From the NCBI GenBank assembly GCA_030431945.1, contig JAUIIF010000270.1:1-6455 (forward strand): DNA of 6,455 nucleotides, in the 5' to 3' direction. The notes under the pieces are model-generated. The model was not told the DNA's origin and did no database searches. It saw only the letters and a list, made by a program, of their open reading frames with translations. The first letter of the stretch is position 1, and each line of letters begins with the position of its first letter. A program made the position numbers and the translations under genes. The DNA comes from Bacteroidia bacterium (GTDB lineage: Bacteria; Bacteroidota; Bacteroidia; Chitinophagales; Saprospiraceae). This document shows positions 1 to 6,455 of this stretch, piece by piece.

Positions 1-56
1 CCCACCACCAATTTTCCGGTTGTTCCCCGGTGGCGAGACCTGCTGAAAACAAATGC

Positions 57-80
57 AGACTTATTTTTGAAAATAAGTCT
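57..80. repeat. Perfect 11-bp inverted repeat with 2-bp centre, upstream of the YCII gene
   Basis: AGACTTATTTT (57-67) and AAAATAAGTCT (70-80) are exact reverse complements separated by TG. The element is AT-rich in a GC-rich region. As RNA it would fold as about 10 bp with a UUGA loop, but no U-tract follows on the + strand; on the - strand a modest T-rich stretch (GCATTTGTTTTC) follows, so a terminator for a leftward or upstream transcript is possible. The left arm and centre contain TATTTTTG (62-69), an exact match to the Bacteroidota -7 consensus TAnnTTTG, but no clear -33 TTG lies at the usual distance. It could be an operator overlapping a promoter, or a terminator. The symmetry is certain; the role is not. 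Confidence 0.75.
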
Positions 81-87
81 GAAAGCC

Positions 88-114
88 TGTCCTATTCCGG
101 CTTACTCAATCGTC
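88..114 (+). promoter_or_regulatory. Candidate ECF-type promoter for the YCII-sigma operon
   Basis: TGTCCT (88-93) and CGTC (111-114) are separated by 17 bp and lie 45 bp before the ATG of the YCII gene. ECF sigma factors often recognise a TGTC-containing -35 element and a CGTC or similar -10 element, and as I recall ECF42 members recognise TGTCGA-like -35 motifs upstream of DGPF-type genes. The match here is to the TGTC core and the -10 tetramer only. If real, it would place this operon under its own sigma factor. Motifs this short occur by chance, so this is a hypothesis. Confidence 0.3.
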
Positions 115-158
115 ATGGGGGTGTACTCTACTTTAGTTAACTGCAAAAACACCGACTT

Positions 159-500
159 ATGCAGGATTTTATGATGCTGTTCCGCAGCGAGAAGAACCCG
201 GACTTCCACCCCTCCCCCGAAGAGTTGCAGGCGGAAATCAAGCTCTGGGAAAATTGGATCGGCGGCATTGCTGCCCAGGGCAAATTCCTTAGTTCCGAGG
301 CCCTCGACTTTACCGGAAAAGTCCTGCACGCCGACGGAGCGGTGACGGACGGACCTTACGTGGAGGTAGAAGAAATCATCGGCGGCTACCTCCTGCTCAA
401 GACCACCGACCTGGCCGACGCCCTGCGCCTGGCCGAAGGCTGCCCCGCACTGGCCAGCGGGGGGAAAGTCGAAGTACGTCCGATCATGAACCTCGGATAA
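159..500 (+). CDS. YCII/DGPF-family protein (YCII-related domain)
   Basis: This is a 113-residue cytosolic protein with no signal peptide or membrane segment, and essentially the whole length is one YCII-related domain. It opens MQDFMMLFR, like the family's usual M-x-x-[FY]-M-x-L start, has the signature DGPY (residues 64-67, where many relatives have DGPF) followed by EVEEIIGGYLLLK, and ends with the typical CPAL...GGKVEVRPI segment (95-109). The ATG at 159 is chosen because this N terminus matches the family; no Shine-Dalgarno sequence is visible. The biochemical function of DGPF proteins is not firmly established; the fold is a ferredoxin-like alpha-beta barrel seen in small enzymes such as muconolactone isomerase. 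The stop lies 7 bp before the sigma factor gene, so the two are almost certainly cotranscribed. DGPF genes are the standard partners of ECF42 sigma factors, which suggests that this protein is a target or effector of that sigma factor. Confidence 0.93.
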   Translation: MQDFMMLFRSEKNPDFHPSPEELQAEIKLWENWIGGIAAQGKFLSSEALDFTGKVLHADGAVTDGPYVEVEEIIGGYLLLKTTDLADALRLAEGCPALASGGKVEVRPIMNLG

Positions 501-507
501 ACCGGCT

Positions 508-1731
508 ATGCCCCTCCTACCCCAACTCTTCCGCACCGAGTACGGCAAAATCGTTGCCGTACTCGTGCGGTCGTTGGGCCCGGCGCGCGTGAGCGAGGCC
601 GAAGACCTGGTCAGTGATACCTTCTTGCTGGCCGCAGAAACCTGGGGGATGAAGGGCCTGCCTGCCAACCCCACCGGGTGGCTTTACACCGTCGCAAAAA
701 ACAAAGCCCGGGACCTCCAGCGCAGGAACGGGCGCTTTCAAAGGAAGATTCAGCCGGAAATACAACGGACCACGGCCCTGACGGAAACAGTGGATTTTGA
801 CTTCAGCCCCACAGGGTTTCAGGATAGTCAGCTGCGGATGATCTTCGCCCTTTGCCACCCGGCCCTGAACACCGAAACCCAGGTAGCCCTCTGCCTCCGG
901 ATTCTGGGTGGATTCGGGATTGAAGAAATCAGTGCGGCCTTCCTCACCAGCAAATCCACGATCAACAAACGCCTGACCCGCGGTAAAGCCAGGCTGCGGG
1001 AAGTGCTGCCCGACCTGGAGTTGCCCCCACCCCCGGACTTATTGCCACGACTGGAAGGCGTTCTTACTACGATTTACCTCCTTTTCAATGAAGGCTACCA
1101 CGCCACGGCAACCCCAATGACCTTCCGCCGGGACCTCTGCGCGGACGCTATCCGGCTGGCCCTCTTACTAACCAACAACGAGCGTACCAATCTGCCCCGC
1201 GTCAATGCCTTGCTGGCCCTGATGTGCTTTCAGGCTTCCCGTTTTGATGCCCGGCTAACCGCAGAAGGCGACCTCATTGCCTATACCGATCAAGACCGGA
1301 ACAAGTGGGACCAGCGGCTCATCAAGCAAGGCAGCCACTACCTGCAACTGGCACAGGCGGACCGCAAGCCAGGTCGCTACCAGTTAGAAGCAGCCATTGC
1401 CTGTTTACACGCCCAGCCGCAGGAGCATCCTGAAAAATGGCCCGCCGTGCTCAGCCTGTACAACCAGTTATTGATGGTCCACTATTCGCCCGTAGCCGCG
1501 CTGAACCGTACGTACGCCTACGGGCAGGTGCACGGACCTGCCGCCGCCATTGCGGCAGCCCTTCAAATAGACCTGAAGGGCCACCTCAGCTATCACCTGC
1601 TGCTGGGGGAACTGTACCAGGAGGCCCGGCAGACCGAACAGGCCCGCGAGCACTTCGGCCAGGCACGTAACCTGACCAAAAACCCGGCCGCAGGCCGGTT
1701 CATTGAGGAAAAGCTGAAAAAATTAGCCTAG
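508..1731 (+). CDS. ECF-type RNA polymerase sigma factor, ECF42-like, with DUF6596/TPR C-terminal extension
   Basis: The product has 407 residues, about twice a minimal ECF sigma factor and typical of the ECF42 group. Region sigma2 spans about residues 8-77, with EAEDLVSDTFLLAAETW (30-46) and NPTGWLYTVAKNKARDLQRR (54-73). Region sigma4 spans about 108-165, with a helix-turn-helix around GFGIEEISAAFLTSKSTINKRLTRGKARL (residues 136-163, shown here by its key residues EEIS...STINKRL). The extension begins near 180 with IYLLFNEGY (189-197) and LCADAIRLALLL (210-221), the DUF6596 hallmarks, and ends in TPR-like helices (about 290-395). It directs RNA polymerase core to a restricted promoter set. 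No anti-sigma factor gene lies adjacent, which fits this group; in related proteins the C-terminal extension is reported to be needed for activity. It sits 7 bp after the YCII gene and lacks a Shine-Dalgarno sequence. The family call is very secure; the signal sensed is unknown. Confidence 0.95.
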   Translation: MPLLPQLFRTEYGKIVAVLVRSLGPARVSEAEDLVSDTFLLAAETWGMKGLPANPTGWLYTVAKNKARDLQRRNGRFQRKIQPEIQRTTALTETVDFDFSPTGFQDSQLRMIFALCHPALNTETQVALCLRILGGFGIEEISAAFLTSKSTINKRLTRGKARLREVLPDLELPPPPDLLPRLEGVLTTIYLLFNEGYHATATPMTFRRDLCADAIRLALLLTNNERTNLPRVNALLALMCFQASRFDARLTAEGDLIAYTDQDRNKWDQRLIKQGSHYLQLAQADRKPGRYQLEAAIACLHAQPQEHPEKWPAVLSLYNQLLMVHYSPVAALNRTYAYGQVHGPAAAIAAALQIDLKGHLSYHLLLGELYQEARQTEQAREHFGQARNLTKNPAAGRFIEEKLKKLA

Positions 1732-1861
1732 CGGTCTGTCAAGCCTGCACCTTGCGGGCTACACCCGTAAATTTTCAGCACGCTTCCGGCATTTTTCGGT
1801 TCTTTACCGGAAATCCAGGTTTTCCCCGGGCATTCCGTATTCGTCCGCTACCCCCTTCGCC

Positions 1862-3022
1862 ATGCACTCCTTACTCCTCATTCTCCGCAACCAGCGGTAC
1901 CTGGCTCCCGCCTGGGTCTTCGCTTCGTTGAACATCATCATGGGTACCTGGGCCCTGTACATTCCGGCCGTAAAGGAGCAGCTGGAGTTGGACGATGCCC
2001 AGCTGGGCCTGGCCCTGCTGGCTTTCTCCCTGGGCCTGTTGGCGGCCATTCCCTTTTCGGCCACCTTCATCAGGGTCGTCGGACTGGGGCGCGTTACGAT
2101 CCTCAGTATCTGTGCCCTCGGTTTTGCCATGATCCTGCCACTACTGGCCAACAGTTTCGGCGAACTCTGCGCCTGCCTGTTTTTTGCCGGTGCCGTAAGC
2201 TCCCTGACGGATGTAGGCATGAATGCCCTGGTATCAGAGTTTGAAAAGGAAGACGACGCTCACTTTATGTCGGCCACCCACGGATTTTTCAGTATGGGGG
2301 GTGTCATCGGTGCCGGGGTGGGCAGCTTACTCATTCCGTTCTTTACCGCCCCGTGGCAACACGCCCTGGCGGTGGCTGGATTTATTTTGTTGACCAACGT
2401 CCTCCTGTCCGGCAACTACCGGCATGCCGTCAGTGCAGCAACGGAGCGGGGCGAAGGCGGCTTCAAGCTTGGCTTGCTGAAGCCGCTGCTGGGCCTGGCC
2501 GTCCTCAGTTTTATGGTCATGGGCAGTGAGGGTGCGATTGAGCACTGGAGTAAATTGTATATGCTTGACGTGGTTCAGATTGCCTCCGATCAGCTCGCGG
2601 GCTTCGGCTTCGTGGCCTTTTCGGCCACCATGATGCTCGGCCGTTTCCTGGGCGACGGCATCTCCAGCCGGTTCGGCCCGTTAAAAATCATCATGGGCGG
2701 AACGGCCCTGGCCAGTGTTGGCTTTATGGCAGTATTAACGGCGGGGTACTGGCCGGCCCTGGCGGGCTTTGCCCTCATCGGGCTTGGCTTTTCGGTCATT
2801 ATTCCGGAGCTGTTTCGCATGGCGGGTAAAACCAAAGGCGTTTCCTCCTCAGAGGGCATTGCGCTCGTCGCCGGCCTGGGGTACGTCGGTTTTCTGGCGA
2901 GCCCGGCGCTGCTGGGCTTCCTGTCCAGTATCGGTACGCTCCGGCTGAGTTTTGCCGCCCTGCTTGGTTTTGCCGTATTAGCCTTTTTGATTGCGGCATT
3001 CCTGAAGCGCACCCGGCGCTAA
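1862..3022 (+). CDS. Major facilitator superfamily transporter, YbjJ-like
   Basis: This 386-residue integral inner-membrane protein has hydrophobic segments consistent with 12 TM helices in two halves, split by a polar loop at about residues 185-203 (RHAVSAATERGEGG). It resembles E. coli YbjJ by pattern: GTWALYIPAVKEQL near the N terminus (28-41), a helix 5 motif HGFFSMGGVIGAGVG (140-154), GSEGAIEHWSKLYMLD (221-236), GRFLGDGISSRFG between helices 8 and 9 (260-272), and GYVGFLASPALLGFL (340-354). The substrate cannot be read from the sequence; YbjJ itself is poorly characterised, and sugar or drug transport would be a guess. The start at 1862 gives a normal short cytosolic N terminus, with no Shine-Dalgarno sequence. 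A 130-bp gap separates it from the sigma factor gene, so it may be a separate unit. Its stop codon is 2 bp before the long inverted repeat at 3025. Confidence 0.93.
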   Translation: MHSLLLILRNQRYLAPAWVFASLNIIMGTWALYIPAVKEQLELDDAQLGLALLAFSLGLLAAIPFSATFIRVVGLGRVTILSICALGFAMILPLLANSFGELCACLFFAGAVSSLTDVGMNALVSEFEKEDDAHFMSATHGFFSMGGVIGAGVGSLLIPFFTAPWQHALAVAGFILLTNVLLSGNYRHAVSAATERGEGGFKLGLLKPLLGLAVLSFMVMGSEGAIEHWSKLYMLDVVQIASDQLAGFGFVAFSATMMLGRFLGDGISSRFGPLKIIMGGTALASVGFMAVLTAGYWPALAGFALIGLGFSVIIPELFRMAGKTKGVSSSEGIALVAGLGYVGFLASPALLGFLSSIGTLRLSFAALLGFAVLAFLIAAFLKRTRR

Positions 3023-3024
3023 CG

Positions 3025-3154
3025 GGGCGCGGCCGCAGGTGCAGGGATGGTTGAAATTAATGAGAACGCCTTGCCGGTGCTGAAGGACGGCACCGTGGCC
3101 AACGATTCCCCCTGGCTCCTAAGATTCTTCCCCTGCACCTGCGCGCCGTCGCCC
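3025..3154. repeat. Long GC-rich imperfect inverted repeat between the permease and ackA-pduL genes
   Basis: The core arms are a perfect 13-bp inverted repeat, CGCAGGTGCAGGG (3034-3046) with CCCTGCACCTGCG (3131-3143). Pairing continues outward: 3030-3033 with 3145-3148 after a one-base bulge at C3144, and 3025-3029 with 3150-3154 after a bulge at T3149. This gives 22 pairs in all, mostly G-C. The 84-nt interior contains a second hairpin, CGGTGC (3075-3080) with GCACCG (3090-3095) around a 9-nt loop. Each core arm also contains a 5-bp direct repeat (GCAGG-T-GCAGG). No T-tract follows the right arm, so it is not a standard intrinsic terminator. Possible roles are a structured 3'/5' UTR, an attenuator, a small RNA, or a small palindromic repeat element. 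The symmetry is directly visible; the function is unassigned. Confidence 0.8.
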
Positions 3155-3225
3155 GGAAATGCAGCCTTTAGCCAACCCTCGCATCCCGTCGTACGTTACC
3201 CCACCGAACCCCAAAAAATAGTCCC

Positions 3226-5037
3226 TTGCACATCCTTGTTATTAACGCTGGCTCCTCCTCCGTAAAGGCTGCCGTCATCAACCCGAACACCGGAAAACGC
3301 CACCTGGAAATGTCGGCAGAGCGCCTGCTGGACCGCCCCGTCATCGAGTTTTCCGATGGTACCACGATTGAACTGGAAAATACCGGAACGGAACGGGCCA
3401 TTGCCGTGTGCCTGGAAGCCCTGAAGGATAAACTGCAGGGTATTGACATTGCCGGTATCGGCCACCGGGTCGTTCACGGCGGGGAAGACTTTGACCGGGC
3501 CGTGCTGGTGGAGGAAGAAGTAGAGCGCAAGATCGAACAGCTCAGCAAGCTTGCCCCCCTTCACAACCCCGTCAATCTGCGCGGTATCCGCGCGGCCAAG
3601 GCCCTGTTTCCGGACGTTGACCATTTTGCCGTATTCGACACCGCTTTTCACCAAAGCCTTCCCCGCCGGGCCAAAACTTACGCCTTGCCCAAGGCCATCG
3701 CTGCCGCTCATGGCATCCGCCGCTACGGCTTTCACGGCACCAGCCATAAATACGTGGCGGCTACGGCGGCCAAGTTCCTGGGCGCAGAGCCCAGCGACCT
3801 GCGGCTGATTACCTGTCACCTGGGCAACGGCTGCTCCGTAGCGGCCATCGAGTTCGGCCGCAGCGTGGAAACGAGTATGGGCATGACCCCGCTTGAGGGG
3901 CTCGTAATGGGGACCCGCTCGGGGGATATTGACCCCGGCATCATCCACTACCTCCACGAACAGGCAGGAATGGACACCAAGGAAATTGATGCCCTCCTTA
4001 ACCGCGAGAGCGGTCTGGCGGGCCTCTCCGGGGCCGGGAACGACATGCGGACGATCCTTGAAAAATCTACTGCCGGTGATGCCGATTGTCAGTTGGCCGT
4101 TCAGGTATTCACCCATCGTATCCGCAAATACATTGGTGCTTACGCCGCCATCATGGGCGGGGTGGACGCCATCATTTTCACCGGTGGCATCGGGGAAAAC
4201 AGCCCCGTCATCCGGCACCGGTCCGCCCAGCGTCTTGACTACCTCGGCGCGATCATCAACGAGGATAAGAATCATTTTGGTAAGCTGTCGGACGCGGAGC
4301 CCGTGGTTGACTTCAGTATGAACCACAGCCGGGTAAAACTCCTGGCGGTAAAAACGGATGAGCAATTAGCCATCGCCCGGGAATGCGGCAAACTGATCGA
4401 AAAAGCCGACCGGGTCAACACCCTGCCCACCATTCCGGTCGCCATCTCGGCCCGCCACATTCACTTGCGTCAGGAAACCGTGGACGTGCTGTTCGGTCCG
4501 GGCCACGAGCTGAAGGTAAAAAAATGGCTTAGCCAGCCGGGGCAGTTTGCGGCGGAGGAAACGGTGACCGTTGTCGGCCCGCGCAATACCCTGGAGCGGG
4601 TCCGCGTGCTGGGGCCGGTCCGCAGCAAGGACCAACTGGAAATCAGCCGGACGGACGAGTTTTTTCTTGGTATCGATGCTCCCGTCCGGGAATCCGGAAA
4701 AGTGGAGAATACGCCTGGTTGCAAGCTGATCGGTCCGGCGGGCAGTTTCGACCTGGAGGATGGCGTTATTTGCGCCTGGCGGCACATCCACATGACGCCG
4801 GAGGACGCCGCAACTTTTGGCGTAAAAGACCGGGACATTGTGGAGGTGGCCGTTGGCAGCGGTGAGCGTTCGCTCACCTTTGGCAACGTCCTGATCCGGG
4901 TTTCCCCGAAGTACAAGCTGGAGATGCACATCGACACCGATGAAGGCAATGCTGCGGAGATCAGTGCAGGAGACGAGGGCGTACTTTTCGAGACCAGCCA
5001 GCAAGGCACGTTGCAGAAGCGGCGGGTACAGGCCTGA
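3226..5037 (+). CDS. Fusion protein: acetate kinase (AckA) + PduL-type phosphate acyltransferase
   Basis: This 603-residue cytosolic protein contains two complete enzymes. Residues 1-390 are acetate kinase: ILVINAGSSSVK (3-14, with N7), GHRVVHGGE (79-87, R81), FDTAFHQ (137-143, catalytic D138), YGFHGTSH (167-174, H170), TRSGDIDPG (230-238, R231), FTGGIGEN (318-325) and TDEQ (377-380, E379). After a short linker, residues 403-590 are a PduL phosphotransacylase: SARHIHL (408-414), RVLGPVRS and QLEISRTDEF, LGIDAPVRESG, RHIHM (519-523) and MHIDTDEGNA (567-576). The histidine pairs H411/H413 and H520/H522 plus H568 correspond to the conserved metal-site histidines. PduL makes acyl phosphate from acyl-CoA and Pi, and AckA uses it to phosphorylate ADP, so the fusion should run both steps (acetate or propionate). 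PduL lies internally at the C-terminal side, so no microcompartment-targeting N-terminal peptide is present. TTG at 3226 is the only plausible start: the frame is closed by TAG at 3169-3171 and has no ATG or GTG in between, and MHILVINAGSSS matches the family N terminus. Confidence 0.95.
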   Translation: MHILVINAGSSSVKAAVINPNTGKRHLEMSAERLLDRPVIEFSDGTTIELENTGTERAIAVCLEALKDKLQGIDIAGIGHRVVHGGEDFDRAVLVEEEVERKIEQLSKLAPLHNPVNLRGIRAAKALFPDVDHFAVFDTAFHQSLPRRAKTYALPKAIAAAHGIRRYGFHGTSHKYVAATAAKFLGAEPSDLRLITCHLGNGCSVAAIEFGRSVETSMGMTPLEGLVMGTRSGDIDPGIIHYLHEQAGMDTKEIDALLNRESGLAGLSGAGNDMRTILEKSTAGDADCQLAVQVFTHRIRKYIGAYAAIMGGVDAIIFTGGIGENSPVIRHRSAQRLDYLGAIINEDKNHFGKLSDAEPVVDFSMNHSRVKLLAVKTDEQLAIARECGKLIEKADRVNTLPTIPVAISARHIHLRQETVDVLFGPGHELKVKKWLSQPGQFAAEETVTVVGPRNTLERVRVLGPVRSKDQLEISRTDEFFLGIDAPVRESGKVENTPGCKLIGPAGSFDLEDGVICAWRHIHMTPEDAATFGVKDRDIVEVAVGSGERSLTFGNVLIRVSPKYKLEMHIDTDEGNAAEISAGDEGVLFETSQQGTLQKRRVQA

Positions 5038-5039
5038 GC

Positions 5040-6455
5040 TTATTTCTTCGCCAGGGCCATCGCCTGCTCAATCAGCCCGATCATTTCTTTCCGGTACCCC
5101 TCGGTATCCGGCCCTACGGCTGCCCGGGCGTGCTGCAGGCAGGTTGCCCAGGTGGCACTGCCTTTGTGCTTGCTATCCGTCAGCAGCATGGCGAATTCTG
5201 CCACCGTGGCGGCCCAGCGAATGTCGTTGGAGGCGACTTCGTCAGGGTGATGGTTGGCCGCGACCGGGTAAGACTCCTTTTTAGAAGGGCCACCGGTATT
5301 TGGCTTGAACCGGAGCCGGAGGTAGCCGATGTAATTGGCCTTGGCGTATTTTTTGGTGGGTACCAGTTCGTACAAGACGGTCACGTTGTGCCCGGCGCCC
5401 ATTTCTGCCGCGTCCTTGGTATCATCATCAAAATCCTCCTTTGCCAGCAGTCGGTTTTCGTAGCCGATCAGGCGGTAAGACTCGATGAATTGCGGATCGA
5501 ATTCCAACTGCAGTTTCACGTCCTTAGCCACGGTGTAGAGGGTGCCGCCAAATTCGTTGACCAATACTTTTTTCGCTTCGGCCGGCGAATCGATGTAGCC
5601 GTGGTTGCCGTTGCCCCGGTCCGCCAGCTCCTGCATCATCCCCTCCTGGTAATTCCCCGTACCGAAGCCCAGTACGGTGAGGTAAATGCCACTTTCCCGT
5701 TCCTGCCCGATCAATTTCACCAGCGCCTCCTGACTGCTGGTTCCTACGTTAAAGTCACCATCAGTGGCGAGAATGATGCGGTTATTCCCTTCCGGGATAA
5801 AGTTTTCCCGGGCCGTTTTATAGGCCAGCTGGATGCCGGCACCGCCGGCGGTGGAACCGCCGGACTGCAGCCGGTCCAGGGCCGCCAGAATCGCCCCCGG
5901 GTCTTTGCCGGACGTAGGCGGCAACACCAGGCCGGCCGCCCCGGCGTAGACGACAATCGCTACTTTATCCTGCGGCCGCAGCTGCTGCGTCAGCAACTTC
6001 AGGCTCTCCTTCACCAGCGGTAATTTATTGGCGCTTCCCATGCTGCCGGAGACATCGAGCAGAAAAACCAGGTTGGAGGCCGGGACGTTTTCCGTGGCAA
6101 TTGGCATGGTCCGGGCACTTACCCGGAGCAACTGGTTCTTTTCATTCCACGGGCAGGTAAGGTATTCAGTGCGCAGCGCGATGCCGTCCTTCGTCAGCGG
6201 GTCCGGGTCCTGGTATCTGAAATAGTTGATCATTTCTTCCGTACGTACCGCGTCAGCCGGCGGCAAGTCTCCTCCGTTGAGGAAACGGCGGACGTTGGCG
6301 TAGGCCGCCCGGTCCACATCCGTAGAGATCGTGGAAAACGGCTGGTCCTTGGCCCTGGTGAAACCATTGCGGGCGATCTTGTTGTAAGTCTCACCACGTT
6401 CCGGTTCCGGTGTCACGGACAAGCCCATCGCCCGGCCACGTACCATTTTGGCGGC
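5040..6455 (-). CDS. von Willebrand factor type A domain protein, YfbK/DUF3520 type (5'-truncated by the window edge)
   Basis: The reading frame is open to the window edge; residues AAK precede the first in-window Met (complement of 6444-6446), so the true start and any signal peptide or lipobox lie outside. Numbering from that Met, the visible 468 residues contain a VWF_A N-terminal-associated domain (about 35-95: FSTISTDVDRAAYANVRRFL, LPPADAVRTEEMINYF). This is followed by a VWA domain (about 124-300) with an intact metal-ion site: DVSGS (131-135), T199 in GGSTAGG, and D229 in ATDGD. A DUF3520-like C-terminal region (about 300-468) follows, including GYLRLRFK and a final amphipathic segment. 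Relatives are usually secreted or envelope-anchored and are thought to mediate metal-dependent protein binding; the partner is unknown. The gene converges on ackA-pduL with only 2 bp between the stop codons, so it belongs to a different transcript. Confidence 0.93.
   Translation of the reverse strand, partial: AAKMVRGRAMGLSVTPEPERGETYNKIARNGFTRAKDQPFSTISTDVDRAAYANVRRFLNGGDLPPADAVRTEEMINYFRYQDPDPLTKDGIALRTEYLTCPWNEKNQLLRVSARTMPIATENVPASNLVFLLDVSGSMGSANKLPLVKESLKLLTQQLRPQDKVAIVVYAGAAGLVLPPTSGKDPGAILAALDRLQSGGSTAGGAGIQLAYKTARENFIPEGNNRIILATDGDFNVGTSSQEALVKLIGQERESGIYLTVLGFGTGNYQEGMMQELADRGNGNHGYIDSPAEAKKVLVNEFGGTLYTVAKDVKLQLEFDPQFIESYRLIGYENRLLAKEDFDDDTKDAAEMGAGHNVTVLYELVPTKKYAKANYIGYLRLRFKPNTGGPSKKESYPVAANHHPDEVASNDIRWAATVAEFAMLLTDSKHKGSATWATCLQHARAAVGPDTEGYRKEMIGLIEQAMALAKK

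Noticed and set aside
1..174. Open + frame across the leader from the window edge
   Set aside because: It is under 60 codons, overlaps the start of the YCII gene, is interrupted in function by the palindrome, and matches no protein I recognise; it cannot be supported as the tail of an upstream gene.
1754..1775. Small hairpin (CGGG, CTACA loop, CCCG) followed by TAAATTTT after the sigma factor gene
   Set aside because: The stem has only 4-5 pairs and the T-run is short; it could be a weak terminator, but the evidence is too thin to annotate.
1784..1812. TTCCGG...CCGGAA 6-bp inverted repeat before the permease gene
   Set aside because: The arms are short with a 17-bp spacer and a low-specificity motif; this is expected by chance.
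3047..3265. 72-codon + frame starting exactly after the left arm of the long inverted repeat
   Set aside because: Its product resembles no family I know, it becomes Pro/Ser-rich low-complexity sequence, runs through the right arm of the repeat and overlaps the start of ackA-pduL in another frame. It is probably a chance frame, although its first ~25 codons (MVEINENALPVLKDG...) look more protein-like and could be a gene remnant.
3196..4365. 389-codon - strand frame opposite acetate kinase
   Set aside because: It lies opposite the conserved acetate kinase domain and is explained by codon bias on the coding strand; it has no recognisable motifs.
5840..5863. CACCGCCGGCGGTG palindrome and overlapping GC hairpin inside the VWA gene
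   Set aside because: It encodes the Gly/Ser/Thr/Ala loop containing the metal-site threonine (GGSTAGGAG); codon bias in a Gly/Ala-rich loop explains it.
5130..6023. 297-codon + strand frame opposite the VWA gene
   Set aside because: It is antisense to a well-supported VWA coding sequence with intact motifs, and its own product shows no recognisable family features; it is a typical shadow frame in GC-rich DNA.

Overview
The window is GC-rich bacterial chromosomal DNA. It holds four complete protein genes on the + strand, one 5'-truncated gene on the - strand, and two notable inverted repeats in the gaps. None of the starts has a recognisable Shine-Dalgarno sequence, and one upstream region carries a TATTTTTG element like the Bacteroidota -7 box. 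The gene families (YCII plus TPR-tailed sigma factor, VWA/DUF3520 protein) also fit. I therefore infer a GC-rich member of the Bacteroidota or a close relative; this is a tentative guess, not a demonstrated assignment.

Region 1 (1-1731) is a regulatory pair: a small YCII/DGPF-type protein followed after 7 bp by an ECF sigma factor with the long C-terminal extension typical of the ECF42 group. The leader (1-158) contains a perfect 11-bp inverted repeat (57-80) and a possible ECF-type promoter (TGTC...CGTC, 88-114). Region 2 (1732-3022) is a 130-bp gap followed by a 12-TM major facilitator superfamily permease resembling E. coli YbjJ.

Region 3 (3023-5037) opens with a 203-bp gap in which 22 bases immediately after the permease stop codon can pair with a segment about 100 bases downstream, giving a long GC-rich stem around an 84-nt insert. 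Next comes the most interesting gene, which starts at TTG: a single 603-residue protein in which a complete acetate kinase is joined to a complete PduL-type phosphotransacylase. Together the two halves would convert acetyl-CoA + Pi + ADP into acetate + CoA + ATP (or the reverse) through acetyl phosphate, in one polypeptide. Region 4 (5040-6455) is a convergent gene ending only 2 bp away. It encodes a von Willebrand factor A protein of the YfbK/DUF3520 type whose N terminus lies outside the window.

The five genes do not form one obvious pathway. The firm functional units are the YCII-sigma pair and the self-contained acetate kinase/phosphotransacylase fusion. I see no tRNA, rRNA, CRISPR array, transposase or phage gene.
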